Below are positions 46,701 through 58,900 of a stretch of DNA of 64,000 nt, in pieces (the stretch's first letter is position 1; the number at the start of each line of letters is the position of its first letter). Under the pieces are notes generated by a model. It had not been told where the DNA came from and did not search any database. It saw only the letters and a program-made list of their open reading frames with translations. The translations under genes were made by a program, and so were the position numbers. Where the stretch lies: positions 992,001-1,056,000 of the forward strand of contig CAJVGD010000012.1 of assembly GCA_910890315.1 (NCBI GenBank), given 5' to 3'. Origin of the DNA: Serendipita indica DSM 11827 (Eukaryota; Basidiomycota; Agaricomycetes; Sebacinales; Serendipitaceae).

Positions 46701-47478
46701 CCGAGAGACAGAGTCGCTCGTACCATGACAGCAATGTTTGGGTGAAGGGCCTCCAACGCTTTCTACGGGTATTGAGGACGGAACCTGGGACTGAAAGTGG
46801 CACAGACCTTTGTATGGTTAGAGCTCATGGACATCGTCTGTGTAACTTCTTTGTAAACGATGACATGAACCTTGACTCCCTGTTGAGCCTTCTTCTGTAG
46901 AAGACGATCAAGACGCCATTCAGGAAAGTGCGCAGGTGGCCGCTTGAGATAGAGCTCTGGAGAGAGCCTGTTCCGTCGGACGTGAGATAACCGCTTCTGA
47001 GAAGTAAATGGGACATACCACCAATCCAAGATGCAAATGTGCTCTTTAGCAGAGTCTCTGTGGCTTGTTCAAGGCGTGCCACGAGTAGAGCCACCGAACG
47101 TACATGATCTCGGCAAGTGCCCACATGAAGTCATGCCCATCGACATGCCACTTGCAGATATTCCCATCCCGCTCTTGTGCAAAGCTCTTGAAGCGGTGGC
47201 CCTCGAGAATCCTGGCCCTGGCCTCGTCGCGAGCCTTTTCCTCGGGATCGTCATGACGGTCTATGATCGGTTGAGATCTGTAAACTGTGATGGGTATGTA
47301 TGATCGCGTGCTTACGATCCGAGTCGAAAAGCCCTGCGGACAGCCTCAGTTGCCGAGCAATAACGCAACTGATACAGATCTACAGACCTTTGATCTCCTT
47401 GAGGGTACCTCCAGCAACCTTTTCGATACCCTGACTGAAGCGAGCGTGCAGAGAGGTCAGATCTTTGAACAAACTCAT
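43735..47478 (-). CDS. Phospholipase D (PC-hydrolysing, two HKD motifs)
   Basis: Hydrolyses phosphatidylcholine to phosphatidic acid and choline at membranes. Starts MSLFKDLTSLHARFSQGIEK. After many short introns the first catalytic block reads IQFWSHHE, K, VVIVDYHYAS with GGLDLCFGRWDTHSH, so HKD1 is H-E-K-V-V-I-V-D; the lysine codon is supplied by a 3-nt exon at 46573-46575. HKD2 reads LLYIHSK, VMIVDDRRVIMGSANLNDRS, QKGDGDSEIALVVED, with an intron at 44465-44510 just after the lysine. The C-terminus is AGHIAATEMPLQTIKDKL, EGAVDFLIEEPGLT and WAKYDPTLPIYI. No PX or PH domain is visible before HKD1, so this is the short type. I count more than 20 exons and not all are certain. Confidence 0.9.
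44465..44510 (-). other. Phase-0 intron directly after the HKD2 lysine
   Basis: 46-nt intron, donor GTGATA, acceptor GATCAG. It separates LLYIHSK from VMIVDDRR. Without its removal the frame reads an altered, non-matching motif. Confidence 0.85.
46573..46575 (-). other. 3-nt micro-exon (AAA) encoding the HKD1 lysine
   Basis: On the minus strand GAG is followed by GTGAGACTGA...TGTTTAG (47 nt, 46576-46622), AAA, and GTAACAGTAC...GTCCTAG (47 nt, 46526-46572), then GTCGTTATCGTCGAT. Both introns have GT and AG ends and the usual size. Only inclusion of AAA gives H-E-K-x4-D. Skipping it leaves no lysine and the wrong spacing. Confidence 0.82.
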
Positions 47479-47569
47479 GGTAGAGGGAGAGGTGAGCAAC
47501 AAAGGTGGCACCGGGCGATAAACAACTCCGTCACAGCGCAAGGTATAGTGGCTTTATACGGATGAAACT

Positions 47570-48498
47570 CTACAGCTTTGCAAATTGTTCCTCCACTTCC
47601 CAGGCACCCTCCCACCAGACAACCTCGCACTGGAGACCGGCCTTTTCCCCATCCCTATCAATGCGACGTTGAAGACCTCGGTCCCTTCTAGCCAGTACCA
47701 TATCTTGCCTTGAAACAATGAGATGGGCATGTGACATCTCGAAAGAAGCCACTCACTTTCTCAGACGGACGACAGGGCAGAAGTCGTTTGATCCATCTCC
47801 AATGTAAACGACTTTGTCATACTCCTCATGCTCAGCCAGAAATGCTGTAAGTTCCTCACCCTTGCACATATTCGGGCTGCATCCCACTTTGCAGGAGTGC
47901 TGGGGTCCATTCGGATCAACCTTTCTACGAACGACGAGGAGACCATCGTCAGTCCATTCAGCAGGATTGGTCGTAATACGATCGAAGAGGGTGTCAAGCT
48001 TCTTGTCCTGGAGCAAAATAAGATACGCAGGTCCATAAAAATCGGTACGTCACCTTGAGAATAGTGTCTATAAAGACTTGGTTTGCATTTGAGAGGCAGA
48101 AAAACGTTGCCTTGGGATCCTCTGACGCTTTCAAACGTTTGACCGCTCTGATCATCGCCGGATGCTGATAGCTAATTAGATCACCCAGAAGACTAAGAGT
48201 CTAGATGTACTAACCACCGGGAGGATTTTAAGAGCGTGTTCAATCTGTTCGCGGGTAATCCCCTCCGCATGCCCTTCTCTGCACATCATCGCGACGATAT
48301 CTGTCCATTGAACCGAATCCTCCAAGCTTTCCATCTTTCTTCTCAGATGAATCGAGTTTACCTCGAATACATAGCGATCTGTATCCTGATCGACAAAAGA
48401 CCTGTCCTAGCCATCAAAAAGGGGGCATAGAAAACGAACGGTATTGCATGCCAGTCAAAATCAAATACGATAAGGATTTTCCTGGGTTCCAGTGGCAT
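47570..48498 (-). CDS. PHOSPHO1/2-like HAD phosphatase
   Basis: HAD hydrolase of the PHOSPHO family, whose animal members act on phosphocholine, phosphoethanolamine or pyridoxal phosphate. MPLEPRKILIVFDFDW begins with the DxD nucleophile pair, followed after an intron by SFVDQDTDRYVFEVNSIHL, EDSVQWTDIVAMMCREGHAE, GITREQIEHALKILP, and later the conserved KVVYIGDGSNDFCPVVRLRK with the Mg-binding GDGxND, then DMVLARRDRGLQRRIDRDGE and EGAWEVEEQFAKL. The intron after FDFDW (48402-48451) seems to use a GC donor. A canonical GT reading (HAIPSFVDQD) also stays in frame but yields an intron of only about 36 nt. PLD starts about 90 bp downstream; no functional link is proven. Confidence 0.85.
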
Positions 48499-48607
48499 CG
48501 TCCTGAGGTAGGCTGACAAGGCGGTCGAAGGAGGGTGAAAGCAAGGTGCGTTGATTTGGGAGTATCATAGAATTATCTGGGAGAGTACAAGAAGCTAATA
48601 AACCGAG

Positions 48608-50490
48608 TCATGCAAAGTCTATACGAGTTGAATGCTTGTCCAGCTCCTCGTCGACGTCGTTCATATCTATGGGAAGTGGAGAATATGTCGAGCCGCTCGG
48701 CGGGTCCTCGTCTCCGCTTGTCGTATTTTCCGTAAGACGGACATTTCCATTAGCCGCAAGATAATTCATGAGCTCGTCGCTGACCACATAGTTGTACCTC
48801 TCCATCTGCTTGACAAGATCCTTCCATCGTGCGTCGTGTTTGAGAGAGCATTTCTTTGCCAATCCCATCAAGACTTCGAAGGAGGGAACCAAGTGCGCAG
48901 AAGTCATCTTGTAGAGGTAAAGGAATGCATCATCGTACACGACCTCACTGGTGAGCAAGACGATGATGCGCTCATACGTTTCCTGGTTAGGCACTAGGCC
49001 ACGTAAGAGAATCTCCTCGAAATAGGCGTGGGTCGCTGGCACATTATGCCTGAGGCAAGCCGAATGAATGAGGATATTAAATGTATCGATTGTCGGTACA
49101 ACCTTAAGCTCATCCATCTCCTTGCCCAAGGCAATGGTACGATTTGAACGATCCCGCAACGTCGCTCCTAAGACACAATTGAATGCCGCAGCGAGATTGT
49201 TGCCCCCATTTTTCACTCTGGTCCTTAGGTGGTGAAGTGAGGATTCCAAGTTCTCGGGAATTGTTAGGAGCTTGTTCAGGGGCCGCGTTGTGAAGCGAGT
49301 AGGTTGGACGCCGTGCTTTTCCATAAAGTCGAAGAGGTCGAGTGCCTTTGAAACGTCTCCCTCGGTCGCTAGAGCCAGCATCCATGGTGCAATGTGATGC
49401 TCCCGGAGGGTGACATTGAGGGTTTGTAATGCCTTGACTGCCTTCTCCGAGAGCTCGCTGTGTCCAGCGAGACCCGCGGCGTTGATCACCATGGTACAAA
49501 TCCCTTCATCTGGTGTAACTTTATTATCCCCTGCGACTCGTTGCCACCCTTCGAGTATACCCGCGGTCTGTCAGACAGTAAACGGCTGGGAATGCTCCCA
49601 CGATATCTTCACACGTACATAGAATGTATGGGCACTAGACGCTAATATTCGCGTCCATGTTGAAATGGGCAACTGTCTAGTGGCCTTTTGCTCATAGTCG
49701 ATGGCCAACCCGTGCCCGAGCCGCGTAAGGTTGCTTGAACAGGCGAGTACGACGGTGGCATCGACAGCTATGATGTCAGGAGTAATGTCCTTCTCCTTCA
49801 TTTCTTGGAGAATGCGGAGACACATGAGGAGGTTACGCGTGTTGGCGTAGTGCTGAATCAGTACTCGATAGCTGGTGGCATTGAGCTCGTGCCTTGCCAT
49901 CACCATTGACGCCACGGCATTGGACAATTCAATCGTATCGTGTGCACGTGCCTATGGAAAACGCTTAGATGCTCGTCGATGAATTAGAGTGCGCACACCT
50001 CCAACAAGTAGTTCCACATTTCGCGGTCCGGTTCGATTCCTATAGCCTTTGCATCGTCAAAGATGGCCGAGGCTTCTCTATTCATCCCCTTTTCGGTCAG
50101 GACTTGCATAAGCAGACGATAGAACTGAGTTGTAGGCCTTATGCCGTGAATCTTGAGGGTAGTAGAGATGCGTAGAGCCAGTGATGCATCTTTTGCTTCT
50201 ACGGCTCTCTCTAAGCTCATTAATGCCTTTGTTAATGGTGATTTTCGATCCAGGGCACGAGTAACCTGTGCGGGCTTCTTGACGGTCGGCTTGACAAACG
50301 CACTCGTGGATGAATAGTGGTTGATGGAGCGTTTAGATGAGCGTTTTGCAAGTGCGCAAGCTGGCAGACGTCAGAGGACTTGACTTGTTCGTGGACATGA
50401 GAGCTTACGAGCTTCTGTAGTTCCCAACGATATTTTGCTACATCTACTGGATATTTCTGTAATCCTCGTGCATGTTTTTGGAGCCAGCAT
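48608..50490 (-). CDS. Mitochondrial pentatricopeptide repeat (PPR) protein
   Basis: Start MLAPKTCTRITEISSRCSKI is Arg/Lys/Ser-rich like a mitochondrial presequence and joins through an intron (50361-50408) to PCALAKRSSKRSINHYSSTS and LTKALMSLERAVEAKDASLA. Helical PPR pairs follow: IRPTTQFYRLLMQVLTEKGM, IEPDREMWNYLLEV, TSYRVLIQHYANTRNLLMCL, ITPDIIAVDATVVLACSSNL, PDEGICTMVINAAGLAGHSE, VVPTIDTFNILIHSACLRHN and VPNQETYERIIVLLTSEVVY. The tail is acidic. PPR proteins of this kind bind organellar RNA; the target cannot be read here. The chosen ATG is the only one whose frame matches the spliced exons; an ATG at 50598-50600 opens a different frame and would overlap the RAD21 start. Confidence 0.82.
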
Positions 50491-50598
50491 TGGCAGCCGG
50501 CTGTTGAAGTTGGGGACCAAAGTGTTCTATCGCCCTTCGCGTCTCCTAAACTCTTCCTCGACCCCGTGCGATACCCTCGACTCTTGTCCGCCATGGCC

Positions 50599-50601
50599 AT
50601 G
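50599..50601 (+). other. RAD21 first exon consisting of ATG only
   Basis: ATG is followed at once by a GTAGCG donor; the intron 50602-50661 ends CTCTAG before TTTTTCGCCGAC. The phase-0 join yields [10 protein letters not shown] second ATG six bases upstream, also in frame across this splice, would give MAMFFADAI. Confidence 0.75.
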
Positions 50602-52763
50602 GTAGCGTAGAATTATCGGATTCGCCATTCTCGCCTTGCTAACGCGTCGATCTGGCTCTAGTTTTTCGCCGACGCCATCCTCTCAAAGAAAGGCCCGCTT
50701 GCCCGTGTCTGGCTGGCTGCGCACTACGAACGCAAGCTGTCCAAAACTCAGACATTGCAGACAGATATTGGACAGTCGGCAAGTACGTGTACCGGCGCGT
50801 GTAGCCTTGGTGGCAACTGAGCTCATCCATGTTGCAGAAGCGATTGAGTCGCGCCCTTTGGCCTTACGCATTAGTGGACAACTTCTTCTTGGTGTCTGCA
50901 GGATTTATAGTCGAAAGGCCAAATATCTCCTGGATGACTGCAATGAAGCCTTGGTCAAGATTAAAATGGTTCACTACTTTCTGAATGGAACCACGCGAGT
51001 GCTCATATTTCTTTAGGCGTTTCGTCCAGGAGTTGTAGACATGACGGAAGAACAACTTGCAGTGCCAACCAACGCGATTACTCTGCAAGGGGACGGCTTC
51101 AACCTGGACCTCTTTGGCGACACCTGGTAAGTGTCTCGAATCATGCAACTCGCTCGCTCACGAGGCTCAGGGACTTTGAAGTCACGCAAAAGACTAGCGG
51201 GAAGCATCTGGCTCGCGAAGCAGACATCAATCTACCAATGCAAGAGGACTTCACTATGATGATTGACGGTCCGGGAGATTGGGGCATGGAAGAAGGTGGT
51301 TTCGGAGACCTGGATCTCGGATTCGACGACATGTTCCAAGGAGATGCCGATGACAGTATGGCGGTGGAAGTACTTCGAGATGCTGCTCCCGCTCGATCCG
51401 CTCGCGAGTCTCTTGCATCCGCTTTGCAGCTCCGCGAAGATCATATTCGGCCAGACGAGCTTTCACGCGATAATGGCGACTTTGGAGATCCTGCCGACAA
51501 CTTTGGAGACGTAGGTGACCTTGGGCTTGATTTCGGCGACGCTGGAAATCTGGACGACCAACCAGCGCTGGGCGACCTCACACTCGAAGAGTCTCGACGG
51601 TGTACGTATCGTCTAAACTCCAAACATAAGAATGCTGACCAACTTGTAGCGTCGCCTATCTCCGAACCTCCTGAGCCGACGACGCCAAAGGATGATGAGG
51701 TGCAAGAAGAGACACCCAAAAAGAAGTCTCCAAAGAAACGCAAAATCAAGGAGAAAAAACAGGTCATTGATCCAATCACGGAGCTCAACGACCGCGCCGG
51801 TCGACGAAATGGTCTCACCTTCTCCAAGGCCGATGTCAGTGCAATCACGACAAATTATGGCTACTTGCCGGACTCAGAGGTTGTGATGGGTCTCATGGAG
51901 ATCAGGGCTGACCCTTTGGCACACTTCTTCCCCATTAAGGTCACGGATGCCGGATCATTTTATTGTATGGCACCCCCTGGTCTCGCACCTGAGATTTCGG
52001 ATCTGTTCCTCTTTCCAGCGGGTCAAGCGGCCGGTCATAAGCGCAAAGGAGGTGGTCGGAACGACCGTTCATCGAAGCGCCCACGCTTGGAGAGTGAGCC
52101 TGTGGAAGACCCAGAAGTCCTGCGGGGTCGTGCTGGCACGGAGCCTCCTTCGTTTGATCAGGGCCACATCGACTTTGGAGACGAGTCGGGAATCATCCCG
52201 GCGGATGAATCTCTACCTCTTGACGACTTTCAGTTCCAAGTCGACGATTCACTCCATCTCGACCAGCAACCCTCTTCTCGACACGCTACTCCGGCTGCAG
52301 ATGCCTATGATGACAATTTCCGATCCTATGCAGACGAGGACTGCCCCGTCGCAATGTTCGATACCCAGCCGCAGACCCAGGATATGGGGCCTAATGTCTC
52401 TGCATCACAGCGCTCTGCTGAGGAGAAAGAGGAGGTGGAGAATAAGGATGGGTACAGTCGGAATACCGTTAAAGCTATCGGTTTGCTCCGTCACGAGCTC
52501 AAAGGGCATACCCAAGGTACAAATGGTTCTCTCAGCTTTACAGAGCTCACCGACAAGGTACGTCTGACTTCATCCTTTATCCACGTTTTAATCGTGTCTC
52601 GCAGGGTTCTCGACGGGCTGCCTCTTCATTCTTCTTCGAGCTCCTCGTCCTCGGTACACGTGATTGTGTGAAACTGAAACAATCTCAAGAATTTGGTGAT
52701 ATTCAGATCAAAGGCAAGCAGAAACTATGGGAAGGCCGGCTCCATCACGATATCCCGGCTTGA
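50599..52763 (+). CDS. RAD21: RAD21/SCC1: mitotic cohesin kleisin
   Basis: Kleisin that closes the Smc1-Smc3 ring and is cut by separase. The N-terminal head-binding domain reads [39 protein letters not shown], then [54 protein letters not shown]. An acidic linker follows ([20 protein letters not shown]), basic [35 protein letters not shown], and a C-terminal winged helix [20 protein letters not shown] and [13 protein letters not shown]. The first exon seems to be the ATG alone (50599-50601): the next exon at 50662 starts with TTTTTCGCC, giving M-F-F-A-D-A, as in the family (MFYSEAI). About 108 bp separate it from the divergent PPR start. Confidence 0.92.
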
Positions 52764-52940
52764 GGCGATCAATGCAATGTACAGACAGTTTCTCTTTCTA
52801 CAATGTTTCCCGGATGTATGTAGTGCTCGCCTAAATACAGTTTTTCTGAAATATGTTTGCGGTGTATGAGCGTAAGATTGGGGCGTCCCCAAGGCTGCTT
52901 GCAGCCACGACCGACACCAAAATTTGACAACACGCTTGCG

Positions 52941-55900
52941 ATGAGCTCTCTGTCTTTTCTGATATCAGAACTTCAAGTATGCCTCGTGGAGACTGCTCGA
53001 TGACTATTGCCGACGTGTTATCCAGGCTCTAGCGACAGAGACACGACGACGTTATCCCGATGTTCGGGAGGTAAGAGCCTCTTCGTTGCCTTTATAAGCT
53101 GATAAATACTATTTTATAGGCTTCGGATAAAGCTGTCGCGTTATTACGCGCGAACCCAGGTGCAGAAGGCCTGACTTCACTTATTGGTCTGTGTGATTTC
53201 TCAACGTGGCGGAAAGACAACTAAGCAACTACAACAGATGGAGCGCATGGAGATGATCTCATGAAGCCTGTATTCCTGGGATGCGCCAGCAAGAATGCGA
53301 AAGTGGTAGGCGCGCCTCGACGTATGATAGATGAACGGATGTTTGCTGATACATTGATCGAAGATTACTCTAGCTTTAAGTGTGCTTCAACGCCTTATTG
53401 CTCTGAAAGCGGTCTCTTTTCGCGCTCTGCCGCATATCATCTCCACCATGGGCGAAATCATCTCACAAGGCGTCGACATTCAACTCAGGATTCTCCAAGC
53501 GTTACTATCGCTTGTTACGACATTTCCAGACCTTCATGGAGCTGTCTTAGGAGATGTATGTGAAGTCCAAGGGTCCCACTCTGTATATTAAGATCTCACA
53601 GGCGTTACTACTCTGTTTCCATCTTCAAGACTCGCGGATTGCGGTCGTTTCTTCCACTGCGGCTGCGACTCTACGCCAACTTGTCATGTTCATCTTTGAA
53701 AAGGTGGTCATGCAAAAGGCAGCGGTCGAAATACACAGTGCGTAACTCCTTGGAATAGAGAGCTGACTGACGCCAGTATCTAGCCATTCGTCTTCCTGAC
53801 GGGACATCAACACAACTAAGTAGTGCTGAGCTCGATGCGTATCGCGTCTTCGAGGACCTGTGTCTACTCGCCAATGCCGAAGCACCACAATTTCTGCGAC
53901 TGGAATCTTTGCCCAAAACCTTTGCGCTAGAGCTTATTGAGAGCGTGCTCACAAACTATCATGGCTTGTTCCACAAGGTGAATACTCAAATCTTCAATTT
54001 TAATATAAGCTAACAAAGTTAAAGCGCCCCGAAATACTCCTACTTCTTCATCATCATCTCAGTCCACTCCTTCTCAAGGGGCTTTCAGAGAGGCCCCTGT
54101 TTCCATTGGCACTACGATCGACACGAGTAGTTTTCCTCCTCCTAAAGCAATTCTCTGACGAGCTTGCGACCGAAGCCGAAGTTTTTGCCATGATGCTCAT
54201 AAGAATAATATCTGGGGAAGATTCCAATGCATCCGATGGCTCTCGGAGGCCGCATTGGATGCGGGTTCTTGCTACAGAGGTGATACGAGGGTACGTCGCA
54301 ACCAATTTAGTTTTAATGATACTCATTTTGACAGGATATGCAATGACGCCGATCTCATGAGACGGTATTGGCAGCTGTACGACGCAGGAACAGAAGGTTC
54401 CCATGTCTTTGCCGCCCTTATTACCGCACTCAAAAGGCTCGTGACCGAAAGACCGGCATTGCTCGGGGTTAGCCACCAGATGCAAGGACTCGGGGTCCAC
54501 GAAGGGACTACACTGGAACATGTGGCTGGCATTGTCGCGAATGCAGCATCGAGCACTGTACATGGTGCCTTAGGGATCCCTAATAATGCGACCGGGCTGA
54601 ACATGGAAACATGTTCTATGAGACTCCAATGGTTAGTAGACCTTGGATTGCTCATCCCCTATCTCACATTAATGTAGTATCGACCAACTCGACAAGGCAG
54701 AGGCCCCAGCGATACCGGAAGGATACATATACGTGTTAGGGCTACAATGTCTCGTCTCCATCGCTGAAGGATTCGCAGCCAGTACCCTTCCCGCCTTCGC
54801 CTTGTTATCTCCCAAGGGCACCGACTCTGCGCCAATGCGGCTACCGCCAGCTCTTGATTTGGATGCGCTCGACGGTGACGATGCGACCGTCAAGCATTTG
54901 CGTGTCGAAAAGCGGATGATCGAGGATGGTTGGCCAGCTCTTCTTGCTGCGTTGTCCTTCTTGATTGGCACCAATCTCTCTGACGAGCTCTTTTCGGAGG
55001 TTTTGGCAGCACTCCAGGCTCTCACCAACGTTTCTGGGGTGCTTGGCCTCCAAACACCTCGAGATGCGTTCCTAACCAGCTTATCCAAGCTTGCTATTCC
55101 CGCTCGAGTAGTCAGTCGGCTTGATTCTCATGTTGAGCCTTCTACCCCAAGAGGCGCGGCTGGTGTTGTGGATGGTATCGCTGCATTGGCAGGCGCCTCT
55201 GTACCAATACAAACGCCAGGACTCTCGGATCGTAACGTGGCATGCCTGAAGGTTCTCATCTTCAGTGCCTCTTATCTAGGTGGAAGCCTGGGACCCTCGT
55301 GGTTCAATGTCCTGGAAACTCTTCAAAACGCGGACTATGTCCTAACGAACAAGGGTACTCGGATAATCAGCTCTAGGAAGCTCCCGTCAGCGCTCCTCAA
55401 CGCGTCGATAGGGAAAGCCGCTTCGGGGACGTCCACTACTGCAGTAGAACCAGCAGCCAATGGTTATCACTTGGATCGTCCATTGCTTCTCACTGACGTC
55501 GAACCGGAACACGTCCTCATGGCGATCCAAGGTCTCTTCGAATCTACAAAGGACATGAGCGACGAAGCGTTCAATCATTTCACCGTCGCTCTCTGCAAGC
55601 TTTCCGCAGAGATGATTGGGATGCAGGTGTCAGCAGACCTAGATGAGAGCCTACAGGAGGATGCGAATGGCCCTCCAATGTCTCCAACTGCAGCATATGC
55701 GCACCGTCGACGAGTCAGTGGAATTCAGCTGACGAGGACCCCTGTACGTTCAATACTTCCATTGTCTACCTGCCTCATTCGATTTACAGCGTTCCGGTGA
55801 CTTCAGTGTTAACAAGCTCGGTACCATTTCGCAGCTCAACATCAGCCGTCTATTGTATCTGGACGAGTCAATTGCGTGGCAACCCATCACTTCACATCTG

Positions 55901-58900
55901 ATGACCATTCTACGTCACCCTTTAGCCCCTGCGTCACTACGAATTCAGGCTGCACAGAACTTAGACGGCGTTCTTGTCGTTATTCCCCGTGCCCTGCAGA
56001 ACCTAGATAAAGAGACGATTAAAACAGTTCAGCAACGGACACTAACCGTCCTTGCATCGCAAGTTACCACTGAAGGCGGCTCCTCCACCGTTGTGGACAT
56101 CCGGCGCATGGGGCTAGAAACCTTGCACCAGATTCTTCAGACTGGCTCACATACACTTCTCGTAGGATGGGAAATCATTCTCGAAATGCTTGCAAGCGTA
56201 TGCAGACCAACTACCGCCCCGACGTCGATACCAATGGTACCTGAAGACTCCATTCCGGAGACCCCTATAGTACCCACCACTCCACATACGCGAGGGACAC
56301 CCTCATTAAATACTGGCTTCTTAGACAAACCAAACATCCCCTGATTCGGTCCGCATTCCAGTCGCTAACGCTAGTTTGCGACAATCTCTTGTCGCTTTCT
56401 AGCGATCAGCTTAAGCTGTGTATTTCCACCCTTGGCCTCTTCGGACGCCAGATGGACACAAACATTGCTCTGACGGCTGCCGAAAGTCTTCTCTGGGGTG
56501 TGTCGGATTCGATTCAGATGCGGAGAAAGGATCCAGACGCGGAACAGCAATATAACGAACTTTGGATGTTTCTTCTATCCGAACTTCTCGTGCTTTGTAC
56601 GGATGCGAGACCAGAAGTTCGGGGAGGCTCCATTCAGACACTCTTCCGCACAATGCAGCTCTATGGTCTTACATTAAGCCTCGACATGTGGCACGAGTGC
56701 ATCTGGAAGATTATATTTCCACTTCTGGATTCGCTTCGAGCTGCGGCAGCGATGATCTCGCCTGACGGTGAGGGCTCCCTCTCTGCCGGAAATGCTTGGG
56801 ATGAGTCCAAAATACTTGCCCTGCAGTCCATCGGTGGCATCTTCAACGACTTTTTGATGAGCAAGCTTGTGCAGCTCATCGACTTTGAACAAGTCTGGAG
56901 CACGTTTGTTCAGCAGATTCAATCGTCTGTGCTCGAAGAAAGCAAACCCATCATCACAGTCGCCCTCAGATCGATCGAAAAGGCTCTTAAATCCTTCAAG
57001 GACCCGGTTGGGATCAATAAGACCATTGCAGACCGTAGCTGTGAAACGCTCTGGTCATCCTGGGAGACGATGGGTCGGCAACTCACGACCCGACCCAGTG
57101 GCGTATATCACCCGGAAAACCTCACCCATGACAACTTTGTCGCCTTCGTGGACGTGGTCAGGTCGTTGAGAAGTCTTTCCAAAAGCGTGAAGGGGCAAGA
57201 ATGGACGCTGCAACGACTTGGAGAGCTTTTGGCCATCCTCAGGTCCATCCAGATATACAAACTGGCCGATTTCCGTCCAGATGTTGATGCCATGACCCCA
57301 CTCCAGGTGAGCTCCTTGTTGCAAAGGATCGTGGTCTCTTACTGCCAAACAGAACAACATCCTTGTTGTCTATGAGAGTGTGGACCTTAGTGTCTCTGGC
57401 TCAGCCTCTTTGGTTTTATCTGACTACGCCTACTTCGTCACACTGGCCTTCTTGGAGGCTCAGGATCAAATCACGCCGACAAGCAAGCAAGACGCAGTGT
57501 CACAGGCCAAGAAGGCTACCTACATTGCCATATGCAAGCGCATAATGCCGGTTTTGTCGCATCTATACAGCCGTTTCAAAGGGAGCCTGGAGCTGTATTG
57601 CGACGGCACAGTAGAGGCCATACTCAAGGTCTACGCGCAAATCCCAGAAGGAACATGATTGACCACGCTGATAGGCTTATGCAATCCCCATCAAGCTGAA
57701 GTATGACTGCCCATCACCTTCAAAGTTTGGGTCGGATCCTCCCCTGTGGAAAACCGCCACAACGACATTCGTCTCCGTCGCGAAAGACTGTATACCGCGG
57801 ATCACTGAATTCCCAGGTATGTGACTATTTGGCACAACGGATACCTGGTTGACCAAAATGCAGAACTTTCCGATGAGCGGATAGCAGGAATATGGCAAAG
57901 TTTGCTGGAAGTTTTCGAGGGTGCCCTCATGGCAGATTGGTAAGCAGAATACCAACCCTTGAATTCGACTGACCATTTGTGCATAGTTCATCTGCCGCCG
58001 AGGACCTCATCGACGAGGTCTTTGATCACGTCTTCATATCCGCCATTGAAACCCATGTCTCCGCTCATCTCGGTCACAAGCGCGTTCCAAACGATATAAT
58101 CATCAATTTTGGAAAGGTTCTTCAACACGCAAGCAAGATACATGAGCCTGGTATCACGCCTATCCCTATCCCTATCCCGCACGAACACGATGAAGAAGAG
58201 CCATCTGAAGAGGTTTCCTCGACGAACCAAAGGGCTTCAAACGATCTCGGGGGCGAGTATGAAGTCGTTGGGACCACCCTTTCTATTAGCATTCTTCCTC
58301 GCGAACGCTTTTCCTACTGGTGTTTCGACCTCATCTTTCATTTATGCTCTTCGATCGATGATGGTGAGCACTCATTTACGATCAGCGCAGTATCTGAACT
58401 CGCATATCAGACTATGAATGGAACCGTAGAAGAGTTGCGGCATTGTGCCTCCCTCAGCTACTGGATCGCATCAGTCAGGTACTATTAAGTTATTGTCTAG
58501 ATATTCAACTCCATGGAGAGATGCCGCTCTCAAGGCTGGTACAACTTTTTGACTGTAAACTGTCATTGACCAGGATTCCAGAGCTCGAGAAGAAGAAGTG
58601 CTCTACGTTCTGAACAAGATGCTTAATCTTAGCCTCTGGTCCGGGTCGCTGTGGGCAAGCCAATCTGAGGATCCAACTAGGTTTGCAAACGAACTACCTG
58701 GTGAGTCCCTCGAGACTATGTGACTAAAAGAGTCTGATCGACATCGCAGAGTCGGTTTCGGATGAAGTCATCAACCGTTCTCGAGACTTGGCGTACAAAT
58801 CTCCAAGAGCACATCTCTTCTACTGCTATAATCTGCTACTGCAAATTGTGTCCGCGCCAAAATCAGCAACGGCTTGGCTGCCCCCTTCGTTCTTCACCTC

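Noticed and set aside
47570-48498. Functional PLD plus choline-phosphatase cluster
   Set aside because: PLD and the PHOSPHO-like phosphatase are adjacent and could share choline or lipid substrates, but adjacency alone is weak evidence in a genome this compact.
50592-50600. Start codons for the PPR gene overlapping the RAD21 start
   Set aside because: That frame does not match the spliced PPR exons; the ATG at 50488-50490 does.
50770-50790. GC donor (G|GCAAGT) in RAD21
   Set aside because: A canonical GTACGT donor a few bases downstream gives the in-frame IGQSAKAIESRP, so no GC-AG intron is needed.
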